Positions 19,160-28,477 of a stretch of 64,000 bases of DNA are shown here, in pieces. Numbering within the stretch: position 1 is the first letter of the stretch; each line of letters opens with the position of its first letter. The notes under the pieces were generated by a model. That model ran no database searches, was not told the DNA's origin, and saw nothing but the letters and a program-made list of their open reading frames with translations. The position numbers and the translations under genes are program-made. Location of the stretch: the NCBI GenBank assembly GCA_016711125.1, contig JADJTQ010000013.1, positions 62,001-126,000 of the forward strand. The letters are read 5' to 3'. The stretch is from Saprospiraceae bacterium. GTDB lineage: Bacteria; Bacteroidota; Bacteroidia; Chitinophagales; Saprospiraceae.

Positions 19160-20842
19160 TTAATTTTTAAGTTTTGTCCTTTCGCGAATGCTTTTAAATT
19201 CTGAACCTTCTTTCCACCCAGGCCAGGTGCTTTCCGATGCTAATTTTCGTGCAACATCAAGATAAAATTGAGCATCCTGCACTATCCCTCTTAGATCCCA
19301 ATCTTTGGCCACATATTCATCAGCCGGTTGATGATAACGTTCAGATATATATTCTGCTCTTTTTTCCTTTACATAATCTTTACCCAGTTCGGCATGTTCA
19401 TAGGAGCCTTCAGCATATAGAGCGGGTATACCCACCTTAGCAAAATTGAAATGGTCTGATCGGAAAAAATAACCCTTCTCCGGCTCCTGATCGGGCAGGA
19501 TCTCCCGGCCTTGCTTCATGGTTACTTCTTTAGCATACTCGTCCAGTTCTGAATGTCCGAAGCCGGTGATGGTTAGATATTTCATCGGTCCGAGGGCATT
19601 CATACCGTCCAGATTGAGGTTTGCTACACTCCGTGATACTGGATAAATCGGATTTTCAGCATAGTACTGCGATCCGAGAAGGCCCTGTTCTTCGGCAGTC
19701 ACAAAAAGAAATACAATCGAACGTTCCGGTTGGGGAGATTGCTTCATGGCCTTTGCTATTGACAACACCGCCGCGATTCCACTACCATTGTCCAGGGCTC
19801 CATTATAAATGGAGTCGCCCTCGACTACTTTGCCAATACCCAGGTGGTCCCAATGCGCGCTAAAGATGATGTATTCTTCAGGCCTGGCAGAGCCTTCGAT
19901 GATACCGACCACATTTTGTGAGTCATCAAATTTGTAGCTATTGGTTAGCGCATGCGACATGGTATAGCCGAGCGAGAAAGGCTTGAAGTCGTGAGTTCGT
20001 GCCTTCCTGATCTCAGTGCCAAAGTCAAAGCCTGCGTTGTCGAAGAGACTTTTTGTCGCATCAAGAGAAATCCATCCCTGGATCCCGGCTTTGTAAGGGG
20101 CGTCCTCCCCAGGCTTGAGATTGAGTTTTGCTCCGGAACCGGCTCCTTCCACTACAAACCAGGGATAACCTGCCGAAGTAGTCTCATGCACAACAAGCAC
20201 TGCAGCAGCACCTCTCCGGGCAGCTTCTTCGTATTTATATGTCCATCGACCGTAGTACGTCATGGTATTTCCCTTAAAAAAGGATTCGTCTTCTCCCCCA
20301 AACCCGGGATCGTTTACCAATACGATTATTGTTTTGCCTGTGACATCGATACCCTCAAAATCATTCCACTGATACTCCGGTGCTGTGATTCCAAAACCAC
20401 AAAAAATCACCTCCGAATCCTTGATAGAGATCGTATCCTGAATTCGCTCGGTATATCCAACAAAATCCGTTTTATAGTTCAGGTCAATCTGAGTTTTGTT
20501 TGATCGAAAAGACATGGTCTTAGCCGGATGACCCGTGATTTCGACCAGAGGCACTTTCTGAATATAGGAATCACCATTTCCTGGACCTACTCCTATCGAT
20601 TTCAACTGTTGCTCCAGGTATGCTACCGTCTTTCGTTCTCCTGCGGTGAAAGGTTTTCTTCCGCCATACGCATCAGAAGATATCTCGGCCAGGTATTCCT
20701 GCACATCCTGTATGGTTACTTCAGCCAGGCTTGATGTGGGTTGTTTGCTACAAGATATTGCCACCAGACAAGCGGCAATCAACAAGGCTATCGATGCATA
20801 ATTGGTTACTAACCATCGATCACATATGAATTTCATGGGCAT
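19160..20842 (-). CDS. M28 family metallopeptidase, lipoprotein
   Basis: The protein (560 residues from ATG 20842) has a lipobox (LVAISC) after the first hydrophobic segment. A protease-associated (PA) domain lies around residues 150-260 and the M28 catalytic domain follows. Zinc-site residues are visible in FSAHWDHLG, ALDNGSGIAAVLSIA, VTAEEQGLLGS and FFRSDHFNFA. It is probably an aminopeptidase acting in the periplasm or at the outer membrane. The frame is open to 20872, but ATG 20842 (MPMKFICDRW) sits better downstream of a TAAATTTG box at 20870-20877. Confidence 0.88.
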   Translation of the reverse strand: MPMKFICDRWLVTNYASIALLIAACLVAISCSKQPTSSLAEVTIQDVQEYLAEISSDAYGGRKPFTAGERKTVAYLEQQLKSIGVGPGNGDSYIQKVPLVEITGHPAKTMSFRSNKTQIDLNYKTDFVGYTERIQDTISIKDSEVIFCGFGITAPEYQWNDFEGIDVTGKTIIVLVNDPGFGGEDESFFKGNTMTYYGRWTYKYEEAARRGAAAVLVVHETTSAGYPWFVVEGAGSGAKLNLKPGEDAPYKAGIQGWISLDATKSLFDNAGFDFGTEIRKARTHDFKPFSLGYTMSHALTNSYKFDDSQNVVGIIEGSARPEEYIIFSAHWDHLGIGKVVEGDSIYNGALDNGSGIAAVLSIAKAMKQSPQPERSIVFLFVTAEEQGLLGSQYYAENPIYPVSRSVANLNLDGMNALGPMKYLTITGFGHSELDEYAKEVTMKQGREILPDQEPEKGYFFRSDHFNFAKVGIPALYAEGSYEHAELGKDYVKEKRAEYISERYHQPADEYVAKDWDLRGIVQDAQFYLDVARKLASESTWPGWKEGSEFKSIRERTKLKN

Positions 20843-20869
20843 TGTATTTTCGTAAAAAAAGAGAGATGA

Positions 20870-20877
20870 CAAATTTA
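20870..20877 (-). promoter_or_regulatory. Candidate -7 box for the M28 peptidase / YfiT-like gene pair
   Basis: TAAATTTG on the minus strand fits TAnnTTTG and ends 27 bases before the ATG at 20842. No clear -33 element is present at normal spacing. Confidence 0.35.
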
Positions 20878-20879
20878 GC

Positions 20880-21161
20880 GAATTGTTTCAGCAACTCCCT
20901 GATTCCCTCGATTACTGAGGACAGTGATTAAGCTTCGGACATAAGTCACGAAAATCATGCAATTAGACTAATAGGCGAAAACCCAAGCAAAGTGGGGTGG
21001 CAGAGCCAATGCCAGATGTCCCGAAAAGTGTGCCGATGGCGATAAGGGCCACCGGTATCAGTAAACAAAGCGTTTGGCGAGATACGCACTGCAGCCTTGG
21101 CAAAGCATTTGATGATGGAAGTCTCCTGAGTAATTCAATCGTGCAAACCGGAACTTAGTTG
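20880..21161. other. Intergenic stretch without recognised content
   Basis: About 280 bases between the M28 gene and the amine oxidase stop codon. The minus strand can be read as a hydrophobic fragment (LIPVALIAIGTLFG), but no start, length or similarity supports a gene. Confidence 0.4.
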
Positions 21162-22478
21162 TCAGATACCCAAGATTTTTTCAGCAGCTCTTCTTCCCGA
21201 TCGCACAGCCCCTTCCATGGTACTCCGGAAGAGGTGATCGTATTCGGCGGATGCCCAGTAGATAGGCCCCACATTTTGATCAACGTAATCTCCATAGGTG
21301 GTCAGTGTGCCAGGTGGAAAAGTGCTATAAGCTCCCGGTCCATTAGGTGGTGTTTTCCAGTCGTGGGTTGTTCCTGATAATAGGGCAACGTCTGCGGCCA
21401 ACCCCAGTACTGAACGGATCTGAAGGAAAAGTGTGTTGATCCGTTCCTGCTCATTCAGATTTTCCATTTTCAGACACCGACTACCGATGGTGTAGGCAGT
21501 AAGTACCCCTTTTTGATGATCGGCACATCCGGCATCAACCAAGTAATTCATGAGATAATCGTCCGACAGAAAGGTATGACCGCTCCATCCCTTGTCCCTC
21601 CAGTAAGGCCGCTCAAATATCAAAGTACTCTTGATGATTCTTCCTGGTTCAGCTGACTGCCAGAGACTCTCTTTACTTGGACCAGCTGGTGGCTCATAAC
21701 GTATCTGAGCTGCCTGAAGTGGGGGTAGGGTCACAATAACATTTTTTGCCCGGAATACTTGGCTACCTCCTGAAATTTCTAGTACTACGTGATTTTGCAC
21801 AATCTGGGTGACTCTTTCACCTAATTGAACATTGACTTCGAAGGCCAGTTTTTTCGACAGTTGATCGGCACCACCTCTTATCGTCCACTTTTCTTGCATT
21901 TGGTATAAATGCCAATTAGTTGTAGCCTCAAGCGATGAAACATGGTTGATGCCGTTGAGATGCCGCGATTCGAAGATATTACTGATCATCCTAAAATAGG
22001 ATGTGGAGTATGATTTATTTCTCAGAAACTGACTGAAACGTTGTCGATCTAATTTTTCCGCAAAATCACTGAGCCATGGTTTGTCTGGATCGGTTACCAC
22101 TCTCTGAGAGAGTTTTTTGAAAATGCGCCGGTTATTGAGCCATTCACCCAGTCTGGCATTGGGGTATAGTCCGGTAAAAAATTTTTTACGACCACCCTTG
22201 TCTATATAGATGTTTTGACCCGAATGAGGCCTTTTCTCAATTTCTAAACCCAGAGTATTTGCAAGTTCAATCACCATGTAATGATTGGGTGCAATCCATT
22301 GGGCGCCGTGTTCGATAATGGTCTCTTCGAGTTTTTCACTGTAGATACGACCACCTACACGAGAACCTGACTCAAGTACCAAGACCTGTTTTCCAGCTAG
22401 CGCCAATTGATGAGCTGCAGAAAGGCCGGTTAGGCCACCTCCTACGACAATGACATCATATAATCGTTCTGTCGGCAA
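21162..22478 (-). CDS. Flavin-dependent amine oxidase (FAD-dependent oxidoreductase)
   Basis: The 438-residue protein has an N-terminal FAD-binding Rossmann motif (VIVVGGGLTGLSAAHQ) followed by LVLESGSRVGGRIYSE. The C-terminal flavin-binding signature is GPIYWASAEYDHLFRSTMEG, then AVRSGRRAAEKIL. This is the flavin monoamine oxidase fold, which oxidises amines to imines with O2 as acceptor. No signal peptide is seen and the substrate is not predictable. It is the last gene after the peptidase and sugar-dehydrogenase pair, separated from them by about 150 bases that contain a small gene remnant. Confidence 0.9.
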   Translation of the reverse strand: MPTERLYDVIVVGGGLTGLSAAHQLALAGKQVLVLESGSRVGGRIYSEKLEETIIEHGAQWIAPNHYMVIELANTLGLEIEKRPHSGQNIYIDKGGRKKFFTGLYPNARLGEWLNNRRIFKKLSQRVVTDPDKPWLSDFAEKLDRQRFSQFLRNKSYSTSYFRMISNIFESRHLNGINHVSSLEATTNWHLYQMQEKWTIRGGADQLSKKLAFEVNVQLGERVTQIVQNHVVLEISGGSQVFRAKNVIVTLPPLQAAQIRYEPPAGPSKESLWQSAEPGRIIKSTLIFERPYWRDKGWSGHTFLSDDYLMNYLVDAGCADHQKGVLTAYTIGSRCLKMENLNEQERINTLFLQIRSVLGLAADVALLSGTTHDWKTPPNGPGAYSTFPPGTLTTYGDYVDQNVGPIYWASAEYDHLFRSTMEGAVRSGRRAAEKILGI

Positions 22479-22607
22479 ATTATTTACTTTAGCCCAATCG
22501 GTATCGAGCCCTATGAATGATGCTTCTAAAGTACCATATGCATCAAAAGCAAATTTTCATAAAGCTAATGACTCCTTAATTCCATCCAGGGTGTTGGGTG
22601 TATTCAT
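22479..22607 (-). pseudogene. Remnant of a haloacid dehalogenase-like gene start
   Basis: Reading the minus strand from ATG 22607 gives MNTPNTLDGIKESLAL, a TGA, then KFAFDAYGTLEASF in the same frame. FDAYGTL matches the N-terminal motif of type II haloacid dehalogenases, where the first Asp is the nucleophile. The rest of that family is missing and the frame runs straight into the amine oxidase start. The segment is too short to prove origin. Confidence 0.3.
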
Positions 22608-22627
22608 GCCCGGGTTTTAGAACTGCA

Positions 22628-23941
22628 TTATGCGGCAGGAGCGTGTACGATGCGCCATAATCGACCTTTTACGGAGTCTAATATATACAGGGAGCCGTCG
22701 GGTCCTTCAGCCAGACCGCATGGACGATACTTGGCTTCTCCGGGAGCTTTGACAGTATTCAGCCCGGTGAAACCATCGGCAAAGACCTCATAATCTCCGA
22801 TTACCTGGCCATCCTTCATCGGTACAAACATAATTTTGAAACCTCCCTGATCATGTCCCAAACGATTCCATGAGCCATGAAAAGCAATAAATGCCCCATG
22901 TCTATATTTTTCAGGGAACATCGAGCCCTGGTAGAAAATTACATCATTAGGCGCCCAATGACCAGGAAATCCAACGAGTGGCAGCTTAGCACTTTCGCAG
23001 CGCCCTATTGACTTTCCATCTCCGCCGTATTCAGGATTGAGGAATTTCTGCTTTTGCTGTGGGTCGTAGTAGCAATAAGGCCATCCAAAGTCATCACCCT
23101 GATTGACTTGCAAAAATTCTTCTGCCGGAATTTCAACGTTTTGCTCTTCGGTAAATCGATCAGGCCAATACCGGTGCAAATCGTCACGCCCATGCTGTAG
23201 TGCATAAAGACGGTTTGAAGCTGGGTCCCAATTGATAGCTACGGCATTTCTGATACCTGTGGCATAACGCATTTCCATGGTCTGGACCTGCATCGGTGTT
23301 TTTGCGTCAAACTTCCAAATACCGCCTCTTTTTTCGAGTTCTATACAAGGATCTGGACCTCGTGATGCCGCCGTACGTAAAGGTTCTTCGCAGGCATTTG
23401 AAAGAGAGCCTACATTTACATACATGTTGCCACTTCCGTCAAATGTAAAAGTCTTTTCGGAGTGACCACCGTCACCCCCCTCTAGAATAGCAATGGTATC
23501 AATAGGACCGGAAGGAACCAGATCATTTCCCAATGAAGTTCGGTAGATCCGGCTTCTGGTGGCAAAATAGAGATGATTATTATAGATTTCGATGCCTGTA
23601 CCTGCAAACGGCGCGAAGTTTCCGGTTACATCAGCTTTTCCATCTCCTGAAGTATCCCTGAGGGCTACTATCGAATTCCCCTCTGCGGTGGCACTGCGTA
23701 AATGCACATAAATATCGCCATTATCTCTGATCGTCAAATGTCTGCCTCGCCCGAGCGTATCTACCACAACCACAGCGTCAAATCCTTCGGGGAGTTTGAG
23801 ACTATCGTCATTGGGCGCCGTAGCAAAAATCGGTTTCATGGCTTCTTTCGGAGCCTCTGATTGGCAGCTTAGCAAAACTAGAATCAAGAAAGGCAGGTAA
23901 ATTCCGATGCGGGTCAGGTTTTTATTATGTGAAAATGTCAT
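22628..23941 (-). CDS. PQQ-type sorbosone/glucose dehydrogenase family lipoprotein
   Basis: The 437-residue protein has a lipobox (LILVLLSC) and a six-bladed beta-propeller typical of the soluble aldose / L-sorbosone dehydrogenase family. Visible family parts are MRYATGIRNAVAINWDP, LYALQHGRDDLHRYWPD, GDDFGWPYCYYD, APNDVIFYQGSMFPEKYRHGAFIAFHGSWNR and GPDGSLYILDSVKGRLWRI. Members oxidise sugars or related alcohols with PQQ in the periplasm. No PQQ biosynthesis gene is in the window, so both cofactor and substrate are inferred from the family. It follows the second M28 gene by 13 bases. Confidence 0.85.
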   Translation of the reverse strand: MTFSHNKNLTRIGIYLPFLILVLLSCQSEAPKEAMKPIFATAPNDDSLKLPEGFDAVVVVDTLGRGRHLTIRDNGDIYVHLRSATAEGNSIVALRDTSGDGKADVTGNFAPFAGTGIEIYNNHLYFATRSRIYRTSLGNDLVPSGPIDTIAILEGGDGGHSEKTFTFDGSGNMYVNVGSLSNACEEPLRTAASRGPDPCIELEKRGGIWKFDAKTPMQVQTMEMRYATGIRNAVAINWDPASNRLYALQHGRDDLHRYWPDRFTEEQNVEIPAEEFLQVNQGDDFGWPYCYYDPQQKQKFLNPEYGGDGKSIGRCESAKLPLVGFPGHWAPNDVIFYQGSMFPEKYRHGAFIAFHGSWNRLGHDQGGFKIMFVPMKDGQVIGDYEVFADGFTGLNTVKAPGEAKYRPCGLAEGPDGSLYILDSVKGRLWRIVHAPAA

Positions 23942-23954
23942 TGTTTTTTAAGTT

Positions 23955-25583
23955 TTACTGTTTTAGATCTTCGTCTATTGGTTTTCTGGGTAACATTTCA
24001 TTTCGCTGGGACGTATGCCAAACAAAGGATGCAATTACCGTAGCAGCTTGTTTTAGATCATCTTCGACCAGGTGATCCCAATTGTCCATGTTGCTGTGAT
24101 GCGTTCTGGTACCATAAGCTATTGGATCCTGAATAAATTGAAATCCAGGAATACCAACTGCATCAAACGACAAATGATCGGTACCACCGGTATTACCCAA
24201 TGTCAAAGTCGTAGCGCCTAGATCTTGAAAGGGTTCCAGGAAGTCCCGAAAAACCGACTCTATTGCAGCATTTCCCTGCAAATGGACTCCCCTGATCTTA
24301 CCAGTGCCATTGTCCAAATTGAAATAACCCGATATTTTTCCCTGAGCAGGATAGATTTCAAGGGCGTTACCGTTGGGATCGGTATTGGCAAAATGGGTTC
24401 GGACATATCCTCGTGATCCATAAAGACCTTGTTCTTCACCGGTCCACAAGGCCATTCTCAGCGTACGCCGGGGCTTCACTCCCGACTCTTCAATCGTCTT
24501 CTGGAGGATGCGGGCTACTTCCATCATTACTGCGGAACCTGCCCCATTATCGGTGGCACCGGTGCTGGTATGCCAGGAGTCAAAATGGGCTCCAAACATG
24601 ACTACCTCATCTGCAAGATCGGTACCTGGTATCTCTGCAATGATATTATGCTCCATCCCGTCTTGATTGGTATATCGGGTTTTGAGGTCCAAGACAAGGG
24701 AGACCGTGATGTTTTTCTTTAATAAGCGGAAGAGCCGGTTGTAGTGCTCAATGCTCATGGTAAGCTGCGGGATTACTGCCACTCCTTCATCTCTGACACC
24801 ACCGGCGGCCGACGCACCAGAAACAAATACAGTACCTAGATCACCTTTGTAGCTTCGGTCTATTACGGCTGCAGGAGCTTCTTCTTGAAGAAAGGTCCAA
24901 AGAGTGTCACTAAACCTTGCTCCACTACCTCGGAAATTTCTTCCTCTCCGGGGAGTGGGGTCATTCAGGTTGGCCAAACGGAGTAGCTCTTCGGAATCTA
25001 CTCTTTTAGCCGGTGCTTCAAACCATTCTTCCACTTTACGGATCGTGTCAAGCAAGACAAATTTCCCTTTCAGTTTGCCTTTGTACTGATTAAGCGATTT
25101 AGAACTAGCTGCATCCAGGTAAATTACTTCGCCACTGATTTCCCCGTCCGTGGATGGGCTCCAGGCTTTGGGGTAGGCAATTAAGGGAAAATAAGAAGGT
25201 GCAGTACAATGCAATTCGAAGTGATCTAACTGCCATCCCCTTCCAAAAGGCCCCCACTCTTCAAGATGTACATTTTTCATCTGCATACCTTCAAGCGTTT
25301 TCACCGCCCATTCAGTAGCTTTGTCAAGCATAGGTGACCCCGTAAGACGTGGTCCATAGACATCAGTGATCCAACTAGCAATTTCCATCACCTCGCCTTG
25401 CTCCAAGCCATGCTTTCGAATCAGTTGATTGATACTATCGTCGATATTTTCCTGAGCACGTATCAAATTCGGAATGGTCATGACGACAAGCAGACAAAAT
25501 GCCAGATAGGCTTTACTAATTTGCCTTCCTACTAGCGTTTGAATAGATCGCAGAGGTGCGAAATCCTGTGGGTAAAATTGCAT
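23955..25583 (-). CDS. M28 family metallopeptidase (carboxypeptidase Q-like), secreted
   Basis: The 542-residue protein has an N-terminal hydrophobic export signal ending near NLIRAQ. A PA-like insert occupies residues about 150-280 and an M28 catalytic domain follows. Metal ligands and the general base are visible in FGAHFDSWH, ATDNGAGSAVMMEVA, WTGEEQGLYGS, FNLDNGTGK and GTDHLSFDAVG. It resembles plasma glutamate carboxypeptidase-type enzymes and probably hydrolyses peptides outside the inner membrane. It appears to be the first gene of a unit with the PQQ-type dehydrogenase. Confidence 0.88.
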   Translation of the reverse strand: MQFYPQDFAPLRSIQTLVGRQISKAYLAFCLLVVMTIPNLIRAQENIDDSINQLIRKHGLEQGEVMEIASWITDVYGPRLTGSPMLDKATEWAVKTLEGMQMKNVHLEEWGPFGRGWQLDHFELHCTAPSYFPLIAYPKAWSPSTDGEISGEVIYLDAASSKSLNQYKGKLKGKFVLLDTIRKVEEWFEAPAKRVDSEELLRLANLNDPTPRRGRNFRGSGARFSDTLWTFLQEEAPAAVIDRSYKGDLGTVFVSGASAAGGVRDEGVAVIPQLTMSIEHYNRLFRLLKKNITVSLVLDLKTRYTNQDGMEHNIIAEIPGTDLADEVVMFGAHFDSWHTSTGATDNGAGSAVMMEVARILQKTIEESGVKPRRTLRMALWTGEEQGLYGSRGYVRTHFANTDPNGNALEIYPAQGKISGYFNLDNGTGKIRGVHLQGNAAIESVFRDFLEPFQDLGATTLTLGNTGGTDHLSFDAVGIPGFQFIQDPIAYGTRTHHSNMDNWDHLVEDDLKQAATVIASFVWHTSQRNEMLPRKPIDEDLKQ

Positions 25584-26083
25584 CTGATGTTAACTACATG
25601 GTTCTGCAATTAAAGGTAATACGAATATTTGTAAAGTTGGAAGACACCTCTTGATATGAAAAAAAAGGGCTGATGCCGTACCCCCCAGCCGGACATCATT
25701 TTTGAAAGCGGTTGGAGAGGACACCAACCACGGCACAGAAGGGTGTACCCTGAAGATAAAAGACCGATGCCATGCATGCCGCCTGCCCATCTGCATGGTT
25801 GGGATACAGCCATACGGTTAGTGAGATGCCAGCCTGGGCCCTCATTATTTCAGTTTTCGTACTCGACATGAAAACTGTCTTCGGTGGCCGGGTAAAAGTC
25901 AAATGTAAAAGTGTTTGATCCTGATAGCGCCGCACCTAACTTCGTAAATGGCTTCCTATTTTCAATCGATTTTCTATTTTAGCCAGAGAAAATTCAGACG
26001 AGCGCCCTATTTTTTTATTCACTGAAATTCCACAATTTTGAGCCATAGGTCGATCGTTGTTAGCATGTTAATCTTAAACAATC
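25584..26083. other. Intergenic region between divergent peptidase and DegP-like genes
   Basis: No gene is recognised in about 500 bases. One minus-strand fragment ending at about 25865 reads SGSNTFTFDFYPATEDSFHVEYEN before a stop, which looks protein-like but has no start codon and no length behind it. Confidence 0.4.
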
Positions 26084-27239
26084 ATGAATCTTAAAGCAAT
26101 TGGACGTTTTCTGCCTGGATCGCTTTTTTCACTCTTGGCTACCTGGTGGGCACCGGAAGTTTTATCACGGAAGGTAACGACCCAACAGAATCTTCAGAGA
26201 TTATCTCAAAAGATACTCCAGCAGTGGCACAAAGACCGCGTATTCAAACGAGGTGGCATCGCGTCGGCAACTCAATCCCGAGGAAACAGCAACAATTAGC
26301 TTATTTGAGGCAGCGGCTCCATCGGTTGCTTTCATTAATACATCTACCTACCGCCAAGATTATTGGACCCGGGACATCACTGAAATACCACAGGGTAGTG
26401 GATCTGGGTTTGTTTGGGATAAAGAAGGCCATATTGTCACTAATTTTCATGTCATCCAGGATGCTGACAAAGCTATCGTGACCCTTTCTGACCAATCTAC
26501 CTGGGAGGCCGATCTGGTGGGGTATGCCAGTGAAAAGGACTTGGCGATTTTGCGAATCAAGGTGCCAAAGGACAAATTGGTACCGATTCCTATCGGCACT
26601 TCGGCGGATCTGATGGTTGGTCAGTCGGTCTATGCCATCGGTAACCCTTTTGGCTTGGACCAAACATTAACTACCGGAATCATTAGTGCCTTGGGCAGAG
26701 AGATCAAAACACGATCTGGCACCCCGATTCGGGATGTCATTCAAACTGATGCTGCCATCAATCCGGGAAATTCAGGAGGACCGTTGTTGGATTCGCAGGG
26801 AAGTTTAATTGGAGTTAATACGGCAATCTACAGTCCGTCGGGAGCCTTTGCCGGGATCGGGTTTTCGATACCGGTTGATCAGGTCAATTGGGTAGTGTCG
26901 GATTTGATAAAATACGGCCGGGTGAAACGACCGACATTGGGTGTCGAGCTTTTGCCTCAAAGTACAGTTAGCCGGGCGGGCATTGAAGGTGCAGTTGTGA
27001 GCAATGTGCAATCAGGTAGTGCAGCTGCAAAAGCGGGGATTTTACCTATAAAAAGAAATAACCGGGGCGAAATCGTGATAGGTGACATTATTGTCGGGCT
27101 CAATGATGAAAAGGTGAAGACCAATTCCGATTTATTACTGAGTCTGGAAAAATATAAACCTGGCGATGCGATTGATTTGATCATCATGCGAGCCGATAAG
27201 GCAACCACGGTAAAGGTGGTATTGGATCCGTCGCGTTAG
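26084..27239 (+). CDS. DegP/HtrA-type S1C serine protease with PDZ domain (two frameshifts near the N-terminus)
   Basis: The catalytic part is intact: His in IVTNFHVIQDADKA, Asp in ASEKDLAILRI and the nucleophile in AAINPGNSGGPLLDSQG. One PDZ domain follows (GIEGAVVSNVQSGSAAAKAGI). The N-terminal signal anchor from ATG 26084 (MNLKAIGRFLPGSLFSLL) lies in another frame. The frame shifts twice, near 26135 (one G missing, restoring LLGYLVGTGSF) and near 26247 (one G missing, restoring RPAYSNEVASRRQ). The repaired protein has about 385 residues. It would act in periplasmic protein quality control. Both breaks look like single-base deletion errors. Confidence 0.88.
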
Positions 27240-27325
27240 TCTTTCAGTCTTCAGTCCTCAGTCCTCGGGCATCGGGCATCGGGCATCCAACATCCAGATT
27301 ATAGCATCGGACTTCCGGCACCGGA
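27240..27325. repeat. Low-complexity spacer with short repeats
   Basis: CTTCAGTC/CCTCAGTC units are followed by three GGGCATC units and variants such as CGGACTTC. It is non-coding and lies between two convergent stop codons. Confidence 0.6.
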
Positions 27326-28009
27326 CTAAAACCGCCTAAAGGTCATGTAAAAATCAGCTCTCCTCGAGCTATATGACAATTCATTTTTGTGGGCATCGTA
27401 ACGGTTACCATGGCTATCTATAAATGTATTTCCATCTTTCCGGTAAAACGTTTCCCAGCCGCCCCGGTGTGCTTTGATCCTTAGTGTATTGTTTTTGGAT
27501 TTGACGGAAATCACCTGGCCCGTAGTCTGGTTAATCCATCGTCCGTCGAGGGAGTGCGTTGACACACTTGCCTGTTGGCCTTGATGGCCATAGTAATGAT
27601 TCCTCTCGATATAGTTATCACGATCCCGGGCACCCTCTTGAGCATCCCAATTGTCCTGAGAATCTCGCGGCCTGCTTTCGGCGGCATGCTGACGAATATT
27701 CGATTTTTTTTGAAAACGCAGGCGTTTCTTTCCCGACTTATCTTCCCATTCTAGAGTATTGTCACCAAGAAGGTAGTAAATGTTACCCTGCGAGTCGCGA
27801 AACTGATTCTCGCGATATTCCAGGTACTCATACCAACGATTTTGACCAGTCCGTTTGACTCTGATCCCTTCTTTGATGGTTTCAATGGTGAGTACTATTT
27901 GATTTCGATCGCTTTCCCATACGCCTTCAAGGTGATGATCAGCGTGGGCTACATTGGCAAAACAGATCAAACTCATGGCCACAACTATTATTGATTTACT
28001 CCCTCTCAT
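27326..28009 (-). CDS. Secreted protein of unknown function with an internal duplication
   Basis: I do not recognise a named family. The 227-residue protein has a signal peptide ending at about residue 24 (ANVAHADHH). Residues about 27-105 and 152-227 are related. Both start with a LxGxW element (HLEGVWE, SLDGRWI), and both contain a basic RVK/RIK strand, then a Tyr, a FxDSxGNxY element and an NxL strand. The two units probably form similar small beta-barrel or sandwich domains joined by a polar linker. No neighbour hints at its job: it stands alone, convergent with the DegP-like gene. Confidence 0.7.
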   Translation of the reverse strand: MRGSKSIIVVAMSLICFANVAHADHHLEGVWESDRNQIVLTIETIKEGIRVKRTGQNRWYEYLEYRENQFRDSQGNIYYLLGDNTLEWEDKSGKKRLRFQKKSNIRQHAAESRPRDSQDNWDAQEGARDRDNYIERNHYYGHQGQQASVSTHSLDGRWINQTTGQVISVKSKNNTLRIKAHRGGWETFYRKDGNTFIDSHGNRYDAHKNELSYSSRRADFYMTFRRF

Positions 28010-28477
28010 AACTTCGTGTTTTAAAGATGTTTTGATACACTATATGGATTCATCACTGTCTATACAAAAGACAGTATAGAGTCTGTTAATTTGTTTTATC
28101 AAAAGGTTAAAATTGGGTTAAAGGCTAAGCTTTCTTCCAGCCCCCGGCTTCCGATCCATCGCCCCTCGCAGAATTCGCAGAGTTTTTGGTATTGTCAGAA
28201 TACTTCCGACCTTGGGCTTCGGTCTTTGGTCTTCCGACCTATCGCCTCTCGCAGAGTTCGCATGAGTTCACAGAGTTTTGGGATTGTCAGGAATTGCATC
28301 TGCGACATCGGACTTTTGGCATCCGACTTCGGACTTCGGTCTTCGGTCTTCAGACCTTTCACCTCTAACAGAGTTTGCCGAGTTTTTGGGGGTTTACCTC
28401 TTTGGCATACTTCATGCATTACAACTGACCGTTATATGATATTTGAGATCACCAGAGCAAACTAAAGAGCTTTCAGG
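28010..28477. repeat. Intergenic region with three degenerate ~50-bp repeats
   Basis: Similar segments lie at 28155-28198, 28238-28290 and 28355-28390. They share a core like CCTATCGCCTCTCGCAGAGT, TTCGCAGAG, TTTTTGG and, in two copies, ATTGTCAG. Between them are runs of CTTCGGTCTTCGG type. No gene is seen. The last part leads into the xerC start. Confidence 0.6.

Noticed and set aside
19952..20503. A 183-codon plus-strand frame inside the M28 peptidase gene
   Set aside because: It lies wholly opposite a well-supported peptidase coding region and shows no motif, so it is a shadow.
20880..21160. Hydrophobic minus-strand fragment LIPVALIAIGTLFGTSG as a membrane-protein remnant
   Set aside because: Too short, no start and no family-specific motif; composition alone is not evidence.
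25696..25935. Minus-strand reading frame of 79 codons between the peptidase and DegP-like genes
   Set aside because: Composition is not protein-like and it has no recognisable motif. A different frame in the same place reads better but lacks a start.
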